A stretch of DNA of 64,000 nucleotides from Azospira oryzae. GTDB taxonomy: Bacteria; Pseudomonadota; Gammaproteobacteria; Burkholderiales; Rhodocyclaceae. The position numbers and the translations under genes are program-made. Below, in pieces: positions 28,300 through 39,021 of the stretch (the stretch's first letter is position 1; each line of letters starts with the position of its first letter). The DNA is taken from positions 62,001-126,000 of the forward strand of contig NZ_SHKM01000003.1 of the NCBI RefSeq assembly GCF_004217225.1, written 5' to 3'. The notes beneath the pieces are model-generated. The model saw only the letters and a program-made list of their open reading frames with translations. It ran no database searches and had not been told where the DNA came from.

Positions 28300-28593
28300 A
28301 TGGCGCTTGCTCTCACTCTCATCGTCGTGGCCATAGCCATCATTCTGAACATCATTGCAGCGCGCCGAGTGGCCAAGAGCTCGTACTATGAGTCAAACCA
28401 GAAAAGGGCTCAGTACTGGTTAATCTGGTTGTTGCCGATTGTTGGAGCTACGCTTGCTTTCGCTTTGGCTAAAGAAGAAAAATCTGAACGAGTCACAACA
28501 GATTTAACAGAGTCGCGGGTAGAAGGTGACGCCTCTATTCGCCTTGATAGCGCTACAGGCAATCCATTTAGTGACCATGCAAGTCACGACTAA
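28300..28593 (+). CDS. Integron cassette 11: small membrane protein
   Basis: 97 aa: an N-terminal helix (about 2-20, LALTLIVVAIAIILNIIAA), a charged linker (RRVAKSSYYESNQKRAQ), a second helix (WLIWLLPIVGATLAFALA) and an acidic, Ser/Thr-rich C-terminal tail. No family assigned. The ATG begins only 8 bp after the recombination point. Confidence 0.7.
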   Translation: MALALTLIVVAIAIILNIIAARRVAKSSYYESNQKRAQYWLIWLLPIVGATLAFALAKEEKSERVTTDLTESRVEGDASIRLDSATGNPFSDHASHD

Positions 28594-28599
28594 GGTTGC

Positions 28600-28691
28600 C
28601 GCTAACATCCCAGTCAACCGGACCGCCGAACACCTGCGTTTGGGTTTCCACAACCCGGCCCGCGCGGCGTCCGGTTACTTTCTGCGTTAGA
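28600..28691 (+). repeat. attC site of cassette 11
   Basis: Begins CGCTAAC, ends GTTAGAA (crossover 28685/28686). Arms AACCGGACCGCC and GGCGTCCGGTTAC pair; the loop region of about 40 bp (ACACCTGCGTTTGGGTTTCC and following) is unrelated to the other sites. Confidence 0.82.
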
Positions 28692-28695
28692 AACC

Positions 28696-29010
28696 ATGGA
28701 TAGATCAGTGGAAGACCTCATCAATGAGGCGCTCATTGAAGTTAGCGCCCTGATGCGCGAGGAGTTCTTGAAAAACGCGCCAATAACACTAGGAAGCGCT
28801 CTCGATCAGTCAGGTCTAGAAAACGGCGCTGAAATTGTTATTGACTATCTACAGCATGGAGAAGCGGGAGTCGCTTATGAGCATTTGCTTTATATGGTCA
28901 AGGAGCCGCCGCTTGAAATCACAGATGAGTGTTTCAAGCTCATAGCCCGTGCAGGTCAGGCATTAGGCTTTGAGGCAAGCTCATGGCAAGCGTTGCGTGT
29001 TGGTTCCTAA
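28696..29010 (+). CDS. Integron cassette 12: MafI-like immunity protein
   Basis: The 104-aa protein resembles the MafI/Imm-type immunity proteins that pair with polymorphic toxins: helical, acidic, with GAEIVIDYLQHGEAGVAYEHLLYMV in the centre and LEITDECFKLIARAGQALG near the end. I recognise the pattern of that family but cannot run a profile. No toxin gene accompanies it. Leader of 10 bp from the core, no ribosome binding site. Confidence 0.7.
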   Translation: MDRSVEDLINEALIEVSALMREEFLKNAPITLGSALDQSGLENGAEIVIDYLQHGEAGVAYEHLLYMVKEPPLEITDECFKLIARAGQALGFEASSWQALRVGS

Positions 29011-29016
29011 CAATGC

Positions 29017-29090
29017 GCTCAACTACCGCTCACTTCGTTCGCTGGACGCTGCGTGAAAAGCCACGCAGATCAATCTCTTCCACGTTGGGC
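29017..29090 (+). repeat. attC site of cassette 12
   Basis: Begins GCTCAAC, ends GTTGGGC (crossover 29084/29085). It shares CGCTCACTTCGTTCGCTGGA and the AAAAGCCACGCAG arm with attC8. This is the last attC of the array. Confidence 0.87.
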
Positions 29091-29095
29091 ATTTG

Positions 29096-29398
29096 ATGAC
29101 TCCCGATGAACTGAAGCGTGACTTCATTCAGCAGGTAGCGGAAAGCGGCTGGCTACGGTTATCAGTTCGTCTGATTATCTGGAGTGGGCAAGAACCCCAA
29201 TCTCGCTGGCAGCTGGTCGGGGTATTTCCAACGGGAATAGACACCGAGGAAGTGCAGGAAGCGATTAACGCAATCCTGCACGATCCCCGCTACTTTGGCG
29301 TGTGCACCGAGTGCAACGAGCGCCAGCCCTCGGGCTGGATGATCAGCGACGACCTGTGCCAATCCTGCGCGTCACAACATCATCAGGTTCTATTCTGA
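29096..29398 (+). CDS. Integron cassette 13 (terminal, without attC): zinc-ribbon-like protein
   Basis: 100 aa from the ATG at 29096. The C-terminal third carries two CxxC pairs (CTECNER and CQSCAS), probably a zinc ribbon. No attC follows: only 27 bp separate its stop from the 3' end of lolA, so this cassette appears frozen or 3'-truncated at the array end. Function unknown. Confidence 0.7.
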   Translation: MTPDELKRDFIQQVAESGWLRLSVRLIIWSGQEPQSRWQLVGVFPTGIDTEEVQEAINAILHDPRYFGVCTECNERQPSGWMISDDLCQSCASQHHQVLF

Positions 29399-29411
29399 TC
29401 GGGAAAATTGC

Positions 29412-29427
29412 GAGGGGAGCGCCCCTC
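29412..29427 (-). terminator. Possible terminator of lolA
   Basis: A 6-bp GC stem GAGGGG/CCCCTC with a 4-nt loop, followed on the minus strand by GCAATTTTCC. It overlaps the lolA stop codon; the T-tract is weak. Confidence 0.4.
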
Positions 29428-30061
29428 ACTCCCCCGCCACATCCGCTCCGGGCGGCGGAGTGAAACGGAAGAGGCCGGGGGCCAGGGACGGGTTGCGTTC
29501 GACCCGGTTGAAGATGAGGGCGGTGGTCTGGCCGAAGCTGTCGAGCAGTTCCATGGCCCGCAGGTTGTCGCCGGCAAAGCCGAGGCGGACTTTTTCGAAG
29601 CCGGAGTCGGCGCTCCTGGGGGTGGCTTCGACCCATTCCAGGCCGTCTTTCTCGCCGCCTTCGGCCAGGGTGAAGTTCTTTTCCAGGGAGGCGGAGCCTT
29701 CGCCGGCCAGCAGGGCGGCCGGAGTGGCGCCCAGGGTCTTGCCCATTTTCTTCACGGTCACCTGCTTCAGTTCCGGGTCGTAGATCCAGAATTTTTCGCC
29801 GTCGCCCACCATCAGCTGGGGATAGGGCTTTTCCACCTGCCAGCGGAACTTGCCGGGGCGCTGGAACATCATCAGGCCGGCGGAGTTCTGGGGCTTGCGG
29901 CCGCTCTTGGCCACCACAGACTGGACGAACTCGGCCCGCAGGCTGCGGGTGTTGTCGAGGAAGGACTTGAGCTTGGCGACGCCGGAGGCCTGGGCGGCGC
30001 CGGGCAGCAGGGCGGCGGCCAGGAGGGCCGCCAGCAGGAACTTGGGGGGAGTTTTCATCAT
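29426..30061 (-). CDS. lolA: Outer-membrane lipoprotein carrier protein LolA
   Basis: The periplasmic chaperone that ferries lipoproteins from LolCDE to LolB. The 211-aa precursor has a signal peptide ([20 protein letters not shown], about 7-26) and the LolA fold with [20 protein letters not shown] and [16 protein letters not shown]. Its start overlaps the ftsK stop by 4 bp, so the two are translationally coupled. Its usual partner rarA is separated from it by the integron. Confidence 0.95.
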   Translation of the reverse strand: MMKTPPKFLLAALLAAALLPGAAQASGVAKLKSFLDNTRSLRAEFVQSVVAKSGRKPQNSAGLMMFQRPGKFRWQVEKPYPQLMVGDGEKFWIYDPELKQVTVKKMGKTLGATPAALLAGEGSASLEKNFTLAEGGEKDGLEWVEATPRSADSGFEKVRLGFAGDNLRAMELLDSFGQTTALIFNRVERNPSLAPGLFRFTPPPGADVAGE

Positions 30062-32373
30062 TCTTCCGTCTTGCGGCCCAGCACTTCGCGCCCGCCGCGG
30101 CCATCCATGGCGGAGACCAGGCCGGCCCGCTCCATGGCTTCGATGAGGCGGGAGGCCCGGTTGTAGCCGATGCGCAGGTTGCGCTGGACCAGGGAAATGG
30201 AGGCCCGGCGGGTCTTGAGGACGATCTCCACGGCCTGGTCGTACATGGGGTCGTTTTCGGGATCGTCGCCGCCCTCGCCGTCGCCACCGCCATCTTCGTC
30301 ACCGCCGGCACCGCTGAGCACATCCTCGATGTAATCGGGGGCGCCGGTCTTTTTCAGGTATTCGACCACGTGGTGCACTTCGTCGTCGGCGACGAAGGCG
30401 CCGTGCACCCGGGTGGGGTAGCCGCTGCCCGGCGTCAGGTAGAGCATGTCACCCTGGCCCAGCAAGGCTTCGGCGCCCATCTGGTCGAGGATGGTGCGGG
30501 AGTCGATCTTGCTGGAGACCTGGAAGGAGATGCGGGTGGGGATGTTGGCCTTGATCAGGCCGGTGATCACATCCACGCTGGGCCGCTGGGTCGCCAGGAT
30601 GAGGTGGATGCCGGCGGCCCGGGCCTTCTGGGCCAGGCGGGCGATCAGTTCTTCCACCTTCTTGCCCACCACCATCATCAAGTCCGCCAGCTCGTCGATG
30701 ACCACCACGATGTAGGGCAGTTCGGTCAGAGGCTCGGGGGATTCGGGGGTGATGGAGAGCGGGTTGGGAATCTTTTGCTCGTTCTTCTCCGCCTCACGGA
30801 TCTTGGCGTTGAAGCCGGCCAGGTTGCGCACGCCCATGGCGCTCATCAGCTTGTAGCGCTTTTCCATCTCGCCGACGCACCAGTTGAGCGCGTTGGCGGC
30901 CTGGCGCATGTCGGTCACCACCGGCGCCAGCAGATGGGGAATGCCTTCGTAGATGGAGAGTTCCAGCATCTTCGGGTCCACCAGGATGAGGCGCACATCC
31001 TTGGCGGTGGACTTGTAGAGCAGGGACAGGATCATGGCGTTGATGCCCACCGACTTGCCGGAACCGGTGGTGCCGGCCACCAACAGATGGGGCATCTTGG
31101 CCAGGTCGGCCACGGTGGCCTGGCCGCCGATGTCCTTGCCCAGAGCCACGGTGAGGGGCGAGGCCATGTCGTAATAGGCCTTGCTGGAAAGGATTTCCGA
31201 GAGGCGCACGGCCTGGCGCTTGGGATTGGGCAGTTCCAGGGCCATGCAGGATTTGCCCGGCACCGTCTCCACCACCCGCACCGAGATGAGGGCCAGGGCC
31301 CGGGCCAGGTCCCGCGCCAGATTGACGATCTGGGCGCCCTTGACGCCCACCGCGGGCTCGATTTCGTAGCGGGTGATGACCGGGCCGGGGTAGGCGGCCA
31401 GCACCTTCACCTGGACGCCGAAGTCGGCCAGCTTGCGTTCGATGAGGCGGGAGGTGAATTCCAGGGTGTCCGCCGCCGGCAGGTCGGTCTGGGGCGGCGC
31501 CGGGTCCAGCAGGTGCAGGGGCGGCAGCTGGCCGCCCTCCACCGCCTCGGGGAAGAGGGGCGTCTGGCGCTCCCGCTCGATGCGTTTTTCCACCTTGGTG
31601 GAGACTTCGATCTCGGGCTCGACGATTTCGATGCGGATGGGCTCGTGATCTTCCACCCGGGCCCGCTCCACTTCCACCACTGCTTCCCGCTCCCGGGCCA
31701 CTTCGCGGCCGATGCGCTGGTCCTGCCAGCGCTCGATGAGGCCGCGGATGCCGAAATAGGTGCCTTCCACCAGGGTGCCCAGACGCTCGAAGGTGGACAG
31801 CCAGCTCATGCCGGAAAAGAGGCTCCAGCCCAGCACCACGCCGGTGAGCAGGACCAGGGTGGCGCCGGTGTAGCCGAGGGCGGCGACGGCGGCATTGCCA
31901 AGTTCCAGGCCCAGCATGCCGCCGGGCACCAGGGGCAGGGGCGTACGCAGGGTGTAGAAACGGATGGCTTCGAGGCCGCAGCTGGCCACCAGCAGGATGA
32001 GGAAGCCGATGGCGGCGACGATCAGGGGGCGGCGGTCGCCGTTGCCGCGCAGGCCGTCGAGGCGGCGGTAGCCCCACCACACCAGGGCCAGCATGAGGGT
32101 GACCCACCACCAGGCGGAAGCGCCGAAGAGATAGAGCAGAAGGTCGGAGAGCCAGGCGCCGAAACGGCCGGCGGGGTTGTGCAGGGCGTCCACCTGGGCC
32201 GCATGGGACCAGCCCGGGTCGGCCCGGTCGTAGCCCCACAGGGCCAGGGAGAGGAAGCCGGCGAACACCACCAGCGCCAGCCAGCGGGATTCCTGCAGGA
32301 TGACGGCAATCTTTTCCGGCAGGGGGCTGGGGGACTTATCGGAGTTGCGACGGGCGGATTGGGGGACGGCCAT
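30058..32373 (-). CDS. ftsK: DNA translocase FtsK
   Basis: FtsK couples septation to chromosome dimer resolution. The 771-aa protein has four N-terminal membrane helices (about 28-190), a short linker, and the RecA-like motor with Walker [16 protein letters not shown] and Walker [25 protein letters not shown], ending in a winged-helix gamma domain ([24 protein letters not shown]). The linker is much shorter than that of E. coli FtsK, as is usual in betaproteobacteria (SpoIIIE-like length). Confidence 0.97.
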   Translation of the reverse strand: MAVPQSARRNSDKSPSPLPEKIAVILQESRWLALVVFAGFLSLALWGYDRADPGWSHAAQVDALHNPAGRFGAWLSDLLLYLFGASAWWWVTLMLALVWWGYRRLDGLRGNGDRRPLIVAAIGFLILLVASCGLEAIRFYTLRTPLPLVPGGMLGLELGNAAVAALGYTGATLVLLTGVVLGWSLFSGMSWLSTFERLGTLVEGTYFGIRGLIERWQDQRIGREVAREREAVVEVERARVEDHEPIRIEIVEPEIEVSTKVEKRIERERQTPLFPEAVEGGQLPPLHLLDPAPPQTDLPAADTLEFTSRLIERKLADFGVQVKVLAAYPGPVITRYEIEPAVGVKGAQIVNLARDLARALALISVRVVETVPGKSCMALELPNPKRQAVRLSEILSSKAYYDMASPLTVALGKDIGGQATVADLAKMPHLLVAGTTGSGKSVGINAMILSLLYKSTAKDVRLILVDPKMLELSIYEGIPHLLAPVVTDMRQAANALNWCVGEMEKRYKLMSAMGVRNLAGFNAKIREAEKNEQKIPNPLSITPESPEPLTELPYIVVVIDELADLMMVVGKKVEELIARLAQKARAAGIHLILATQRPSVDVITGLIKANIPTRISFQVSSKIDSRTILDQMGAEALLGQGDMLYLTPGSGYPTRVHGAFVADDEVHHVVEYLKKTGAPDYIEDVLSGAGGDEDGGGDGEGGDDPENDPMYDQAVEIVLKTRRASISLVQRNLRIGYNRASRLIEAMERAGLVSAMDGRGGREVLGRKTEE

Positions 32374-32422
32374 TGGCGGCGAACAGTTGGTAGGTTCGCC
32401 CGATTATAACGGCAAGCGCCCC

Positions 32423-34197
<1,775 letters not shown>

Positions 34198-34215
34198 GCC
34201 CCGGAACAGCGCTCC

Positions 34216-35262
34216 ATGAAGCCTGCCAAGCCGGCCGCCGCCGGCTCCCCCTTTCAGGTCCTGCGGGACCTGAAAGGCCATCTGGAGCCCGCCAAACAGG
34301 CCAAAGCCGCCCCCCCCGCCGCACCGGCACCATCTGCCATGCCCGCGCCGCCGCCTGTATCCACGGCCGGGGACGAGGATGCCGCCCTGCTAGCCCAGGC
34401 CTTCGCCGGCGCCAAGCCCCTGGCCCGGGACAACCACGCCCGTCTGGACAAGCCCAAGCCGGCCCCCAAGCCCCGTCCCCGGCTGCAGGATGAGACGGAT
34501 AGCGCCCCGACGCCCCGACCCCAGCGGATCGACCCCAACGACCCCCTGGCCCTGTTCCGCGCCAGCGTCGGCGAGGTCACCCCGGTCAAGGACACCGGCC
34601 GGGCCGAGGTGGGGCCGCGCCTGTCGCGGCAGAAGCGCCAGGCCCAGGCCGCCGCGCCGGCTGCGGAGGCGACGCCGGAGCTGTACATCCCGGACCTGCC
34701 GGACGACGACCCGGCCGCCCTCTTCCGCCGCGCCGCCGGCCCGGTGACGCCCCTGGCGGACAAGAACCAGGCGGCCCTCAACAAGCCCCTGCCGGCGGCC
34801 CGCCCCCGGCCCCGGGAGGAAGCCGAGCCGCCGGCAGCCACGCCGGCACCGGCCCACCCGCCCCTGTCCGACCGGGCCGACACCGCCGCCGAGGGCGAGC
34901 ACCTGCGTCCCGGCGCCCCCGGCCGCCTGCTGGCGGACCTGCGCCGGGGCCGCATTCCGGTGGAAACGGAAGTCGACCTGCACGGCTACACCCGGGACGA
35001 AGCCCGGGACTTCCTCAGCGCCGCCCTGGCCCGCTGCGGCCGCCGCGGCCAACGCTGCCTGCGGGTGATCCACGGCAAGGGCCTGAGCTCCCCCGGCGGC
35101 GAATCCCTACTGAAGAACCTGACCCGCAACTGGCTGGCCCAGCACCCGGAAGTGCTGGCCTTCTGCGAAGCCAAGCCGGCGGACGGCGGCAGCGGCGCCC
35201 TGCTGGTGCTGCTGCGCAATCCCCGCCGGGAGGGCGCCACGGCGGACGATTCCCGGGGCTGA
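34216..35262 (+). CDS. Smr/MutS2-domain protein with three N-terminal repeats
   Basis: The 348-aa protein ends in a Smr domain (about 255-345: VDLHGYTRDEARDFL, CLRVIHGKGLSSPGG, GALLVLLRN), a nuclease-associated fold of MutS2 and SmrB. SmrB of E. coli cleaves mRNA between collided ribosomes; whether this longer protein does so is not shown. The N-terminal part holds three copies of an approximately 40-residue unit beginning ALFR/ALLA..A and continuing with VTPL.DKN, R.R/PRP, at about 52-95, 110-150 and 165-205, joined by Pro/Ala-rich linkers. Betaproteobacterial relatives usually have one such unit. Confidence 0.88.
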   Translation: MKPAKPAAAGSPFQVLRDLKGHLEPAKQAKAAPPAAPAPSAMPAPPPVSTAGDEDAALLAQAFAGAKPLARDNHARLDKPKPAPKPRPRLQDETDSAPTPRPQRIDPNDPLALFRASVGEVTPVKDTGRAEVGPRLSRQKRQAQAAAPAAEATPELYIPDLPDDDPAALFRRAAGPVTPLADKNQAALNKPLPAARPRPREEAEPPAATPAPAHPPLSDRADTAAEGEHLRPGAPGRLLADLRRGRIPVETEVDLHGYTRDEARDFLSAALARCGRRGQRCLRVIHGKGLSSPGGESLLKNLTRNWLAQHPEVLAFCEAKPADGGSGALLVLLRNPRREGATADDSRG

Positions 35263-35383
35263 AAACCGCCTACCCCGGGAGGCAGCAGGGACGGGCATGG
35301 GCGCCTGCCTATGCCGGAGAATGGCTTCCCGCCTGCCTCTGCGGCCATGCCTCCGTAACATGCTTTCCCCATCCCCAAAAAGC

Positions 35384-35411
35384 AAAGGGCCGCCCCGTGG
35401 GACGGCCCTTT
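35384..35411. terminator. Bidirectional terminator between the Smr-domain gene and glnB
   Basis: A 9-bp stem AAAGGGCCG / CGGCCCTTT with a GC-rich loop. The minus strand continues TTTGCTTTTTGG, suitable for glnB; the plus strand continues TTTTGCC. Confidence 0.82.
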
Positions 35412-35453
35412 TGCCGCACCGGTCCCTGGGGGCCGGCGCCGGCGTGTCTTGCC

Positions 35454-35801
<348 letters not shown>

Positions 35802-35866
35802 TTATTTAAATTCTTGGGCGGGGCAGCGGGGCATTCCCAACCGAATGCCGTCATCTTCGCGTCGGC

Positions 35867-37492
35867 TCACCATTCGTCAGCATAACGGTTTGTGATCGGA
35901 TAGCGCCAGTCCTTGCCGAAGCCCCGCTGGGTGACGCGGATGCCCACCGGGGCCTGGCGCCGCTTGTACTCGCTGATCTTGAGCAGGCGCACCACCCGCC
36001 GCACGTCGGCCTCGGCGTAACCCTGGGCGACGATCTCCCGGGGCGACAGGTCCTGCTCCATATAGGCTTCCATGATGGCGTCCAGCACCTCGTAGGGCGG
36101 CAGGCTGTCCTGGTCCTTCTGGTCCGGCTTCAGCTCGGCGGAAGGGGGGCGGACGATGATGTTGTCCGGGATGATCTCCCGTTCCCGGTTGATCCAGCGG
36201 CACAGGCGATAGACGAAGGTCTTGGCCAGATCCTTGATGACGGCGAAGCCGCCGGCCATGTCGCCGTAGAGGGTGCAGTAGCCCACCGCCATCTCGGACT
36301 TGTTGCCGGTGGTCAGCACCAGGCTGCCGCTCTTGTTGGAGATGGCCATCAGGATGTTGCCGCGGATGCGGGCCTGGAGGTTTTCCTCCGTGGTATCGGC
36401 AGCGGTGCCGGCGAATTCCTGGGCCAGCATCTCGCCATAGACGCCCATGGCCGGGGCAATGGCGATCTCGTCGTAGCGCACGCCCAGGGTTTCCACCAGC
36501 TGGCGGGAATCGTCCAGGCTCATCTGGGCGGTGTAGGGCGAAGGCATCATGATGGCCCGCACCTTGTCGGCCCCCAGGGCCTCGGCTGCCACCACCAGGG
36601 TCAGGGCCGAGTCGATGCCGCCGGAAAGGCCGATGACGGCGCCCTTGAAGCCGTTCTTGCCGATGTAGTCGCGCACCCCCAGCACCAGGGCCCGATACAC
36701 CTGTTCCTCCAGGGCCGGCTCCGGCAGGAGCAGGCCGCTGACGCGGCCGTCGGGAGTCAGCTGCAGCAGCTCCAGGGCTTCCTCGAAACGGGGCAGGCTG
36801 GCGCCGACGCTGCCGTCGGCGCACAGGGCCAGGGAGGCGCCGTCGAACACCAGCTCGTCCTGGCCGCCCACCAGATTGTTGTAGATGAGGGGAATCCGGG
36901 TCGCCGCCACCCGCTCCCGCAGCACGGCGAGGCGGTCCCCTTCCTTGTTCATGTGATAGGGCGAGGCATTGAGCACCAGCAGGGCCTGGGCCCCGGCCTG
37001 GGCCGCCTGCTCCGCCGCCCCTGCCTCCCACACGTCGGCACAGATGTTGAGACCCAGGGTCCAGCCCTTGACCTCGATCAGGCAGGGCTCGCTGCCGGCT
37101 TCGAAGTAGCGCTCCTCGTCAAAGACCTCGTAGTTGGGCAGGCGGTGCTTGCGGTAGGTGGCCTGGATGCGGCCGTCCTTCAGGTAGGAGGCGGCGTTGT
37201 AGCGCTGGCCGGCCACCTCCAGGGGATGGCCGACGACGATGCCGATCTCCGGCACCTCCGCCGCCAGCAGTTCCAGCTCCCGGGCGCAGGCCCGGTAAAA
37301 ATCCGGGCGCAGCAGCAGGTCTTCCGGCGGATAGCCGCACAGGCCCAGTTCCGGGCTCAGCATCAGGTCGGCCCCGCGGGCCTGGGCCTGGCGGGCCAGG
37401 TCGGCCAGGCGGGAACGGTTGCCGGCCAGGTCGCCGAGAACGGCATTGAACTGGGCGACGGCGACGGCAAGGGCGGAAGTGGGAGCAGCCAT
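35867..37492 (-). CDS. nadE: Glutamine-dependent NAD+ synthase
   Basis: Catalyses the last step of NAD+ synthesis, amidation of deamido-NAD with glutamine as N donor. The 541-aa protein has an N-terminal nitrilase-type glutaminase domain (about 5-250: LSPELGLCGYPPEDLL with the Glu, YRKHRLPNYEVFDE with the Lys, LNICADVWE with the Cys) and a C-terminal synthase domain (VIGLSGGIDSALTLVVA PP-loop, LTTGNKSEMAVGYCTLYGD). Length is typical for the two-domain bacterial form. Confidence 0.96.
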   Translation of the reverse strand: MAAPTSALAVAVAQFNAVLGDLAGNRSRLADLARQAQARGADLMLSPELGLCGYPPEDLLLRPDFYRACARELELLAAEVPEIGIVVGHPLEVAGQRYNAASYLKDGRIQATYRKHRLPNYEVFDEERYFEAGSEPCLIEVKGWTLGLNICADVWEAGAAEQAAQAGAQALLVLNASPYHMNKEGDRLAVLRERVAATRIPLIYNNLVGGQDELVFDGASLALCADGSVGASLPRFEEALELLQLTPDGRVSGLLLPEPALEEQVYRALVLGVRDYIGKNGFKGAVIGLSGGIDSALTLVVAAEALGADKVRAIMMPSPYTAQMSLDDSRQLVETLGVRYDEIAIAPAMGVYGEMLAQEFAGTAADTTEENLQARIRGNILMAISNKSGSLVLTTGNKSEMAVGYCTLYGDMAGGFAVIKDLAKTFVYRLCRWINREREIIPDNIIVRPPSAELKPDQKDQDSLPPYEVLDAIMEAYMEQDLSPREIVAQGYAEADVRRVVRLLKISEYKRRQAPVGIRVTQRGFGKDWRYPITNRYADEW

Positions 37493-37610
37493 GGGCGGAC
37501 GATCCGGGGAGAAAGGCGTCGGGCGAGGAAGGACGGGAGGCGGACTACGGTAATACTGGGTACAGCAGGAAAGCGGCCGGAGGACAAGCTCCCCCGGCGC
37601 CTCGGACAGC

Positions 37611-38159
37611 TTAGAAGTGGGGCTTTTCGCCGGAAGCGTCGTAACGGGCCACGCCGTCCACGATTTCCTTCTTGGCGGCTTCCAGGTCGCCCCAGCCGGT
37701 GACCTTGACCCACTTGTTGGGTTCCAGATCCTTATAGTGCTCGAAGAAGTGCTCGATCATCTTCGGCAGCAGGTCGGGCAGGTCGGAGACGGCCTTGACG
37801 TTATCGTAGATGGAGGTCAGCTTGGACACGGGCACTGCCAGGACCTTGGCGTCCAGACCGGCTTCGTCTTCCATGTGCAGGATGCCGATGGGGCGGCAGC
37901 GCACCACCACGCCGGGGTGCAGGGGATAGGGAGTCACCACCAGCACGTCCACGGGGTCACCGTCGTCGGACAGGGTGTGGGGCACAAAGCCGTAGTTGCA
38001 GGGGTAGTGCATGGGGGTGGACATGAAACGGTCCACCAGCACGGCGCCGGAATCCTTGTCCAGTTCGTACTTGATGCCGGGCGCCCGTGCGGGAATCTCG
38101 ATGACCACGTTGAAGTCGTTGGGGACGTCCTTGCCGATGGACAGTGCGTCGATGTTCAT
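37611..38159 (-). CDS. ppa: Inorganic pyrophosphatase
   Basis: A 182-aa family I pyrophosphatase of the soluble, Mg-dependent type. The key segments are present: [34 protein letters not shown] and the acidic signature [11 protein letters not shown], which carries the metal-binding aspartates. It pulls biosynthetic reactions forward by hydrolysing PPi. It is transcribed away from the tonB cluster and lies 118 bp upstream of nadE. Confidence 0.97.
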   Translation of the reverse strand: MNIDALSIGKDVPNDFNVVIEIPARAPGIKYELDKDSGAVLVDRFMSTPMHYPCNYGFVPHTLSDDGDPVDVLVVTPYPLHPGVVVRCRPIGILHMEDEAGLDAKVLAVPVSKLTSIYDNVKAVSDLPDLLPKMIEHFFEHYKDLEPNKWVKVTGWGDLEAAKKEIVDGVARYDASGEKPHF

Positions 38160-38281
38160 GAATCAGTCTCCTTATAAAAGTCCCTAATTATACGTCAGGC
38201 GCTCCCTCGACGCGGCACCAAATGCCGGGAAATCCCGGAAAAACAAGGCTCCGCCCCCCTATTGCGCAGCAACAAAAGCAG

Positions 38282-38324
38282 TTGACACAAATTCTCACAA
38301 TCTGCAGAATGAGAATTGTTGTCA
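38282..38324 (+). promoter_or_regulatory. Fur-controlled promoter of the tonB-exbBD-hemP cluster
   Basis: TTGACA (38282-38287) and CAGAAT (38305-38310) are spaced 17 bp. The 15-mer TGAGAATTGTTGTCA at 38310-38324 matches the 7-1-7 Fur box TGATAAT-N-ATTATCA at 12 of 14 positions and overlaps the end of the -10 element and the likely start point, so iron-replete repression is expected. Confidence 0.82.
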
Positions 38325-38355
38325 TTTAATAACCATTCCCAGGAAACCGCTCGCC

Positions 38356-39015
38356 ATGCTGGTACCAGCCATGCCGTATTCCTGCCCGACCGACTCCGGC
38401 TGGCTTTCCCGGAGTCCCTGGGTCGGCGCCGCCGTGCTGCTGCACGGTGCCGCCCTGGCCTGGGCGTTGGGCACGGCACAGCCAAGCCCCATTGAAGCCC
38501 CCCAGGTGATGAGCATCGCGCTCGTCACCCCGGCTCCGGAGCCCGCCGCCAAACCCACGCCGACGCCTCCGCCGCCCAAGCCCCAGCCGGTGGTCAAGCA
38601 ACAGGCGCCGGCCCCCAAGGCGGTGAAGAGCGAACCGGCCCCGGCGCCGACGCCCGCCTCCATCACCTCCTCCGCGCCGCCGCCCCCGGCGCCCGCCGCC
38701 GCGCCCCCCGGACCGGCCGCCCCGGCGCCCGTGGTGGAGGCCAAGTTCGACGCCGACTACCTGCAGAACCCCAAGCCCACCTATCCGCCGGCCTCCAAGC
38801 GCCTGGGCGAACAGGGCAAGGTCTGGCTGCGGGCCCACGTGCTGCCCAACGGCACCACGGACAACGTCGAACTCAAGCAGACCTCCGGCAGCCCCCGCCT
38901 GGACGCCGCCGCCCTCGAGGCGGTGAAGCGCTGGCGCTTCGTGCCCGCCCGCCAGGGCAGCGAAGCCGTGGCCTCCTGGGTCGTCATTCCCGTTTCTTTC
39001 AGTTTGGAAAGCTAA
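38356..39015 (+). CDS. tonB: Energy transducer TonB
   Basis: The 219-aa protein spans the periplasm and passes proton-motive energy from ExbBD to outer-membrane receptors. It has an N-terminal membrane helix (about 22-40), a Pro-rich spacer (about 55-125 with TPTPPPPKPQP) and a C-terminal TonB domain (about 135-219: NPKPTYPPASKRLGEQGKVWL, VKRWRFVPARQG). The downstream exbB and exbD are spaced by 6 and 0 bp. Fur box immediately upstream. Confidence 0.95.
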   Translation: MLVPAMPYSCPTDSGWLSRSPWVGAAVLLHGAALAWALGTAQPSPIEAPQVMSIALVTPAPEPAAKPTPTPPPPKPQPVVKQQAPAPKAVKSEPAPAPTPASITSSAPPPPAPAAAPPGPAAPAPVVEAKFDADYLQNPKPTYPPASKRLGEQGKVWLRAHVLPNGTTDNVELKQTSGSPRLDAAALEAVKRWRFVPARQGSEAVASWVVIPVSFSLES

Positions 39016-39021
39016 GCCATC

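Larger units (their letters stand above)
22191..29398. mobile_element. Chromosomal integron with intI, attI region and 13 gene cassettes
   Basis: The element comprises an IntI-type integrase on the minus strand, a divergent attI region, and 13 plus-strand cassettes. The cassettes are separated by 12 attC sites, each starting near an RYYYAAC core and ending in a GTTRRRY-like core. The cassette ORFs are short, mostly without recognisable function, and clearly less GC-rich than the chromosome on both sides. It interrupts the ftsK-lolA-rarA-serS neighbourhood. No transposase or resistance gene is present, so it is better described as a sedentary chromosomal integron than a class 1 mobile integron. 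Confidence 0.95.

Noticed and set aside
23697-29090. Regularly spaced palindromic repeats read as a CRISPR array
   Set aside because: Spacing is 250-800 bp with an ORF in each interval, the repeats are not identical, and each ends in GTTRRRY next to an IntI gene: these are attC sites.
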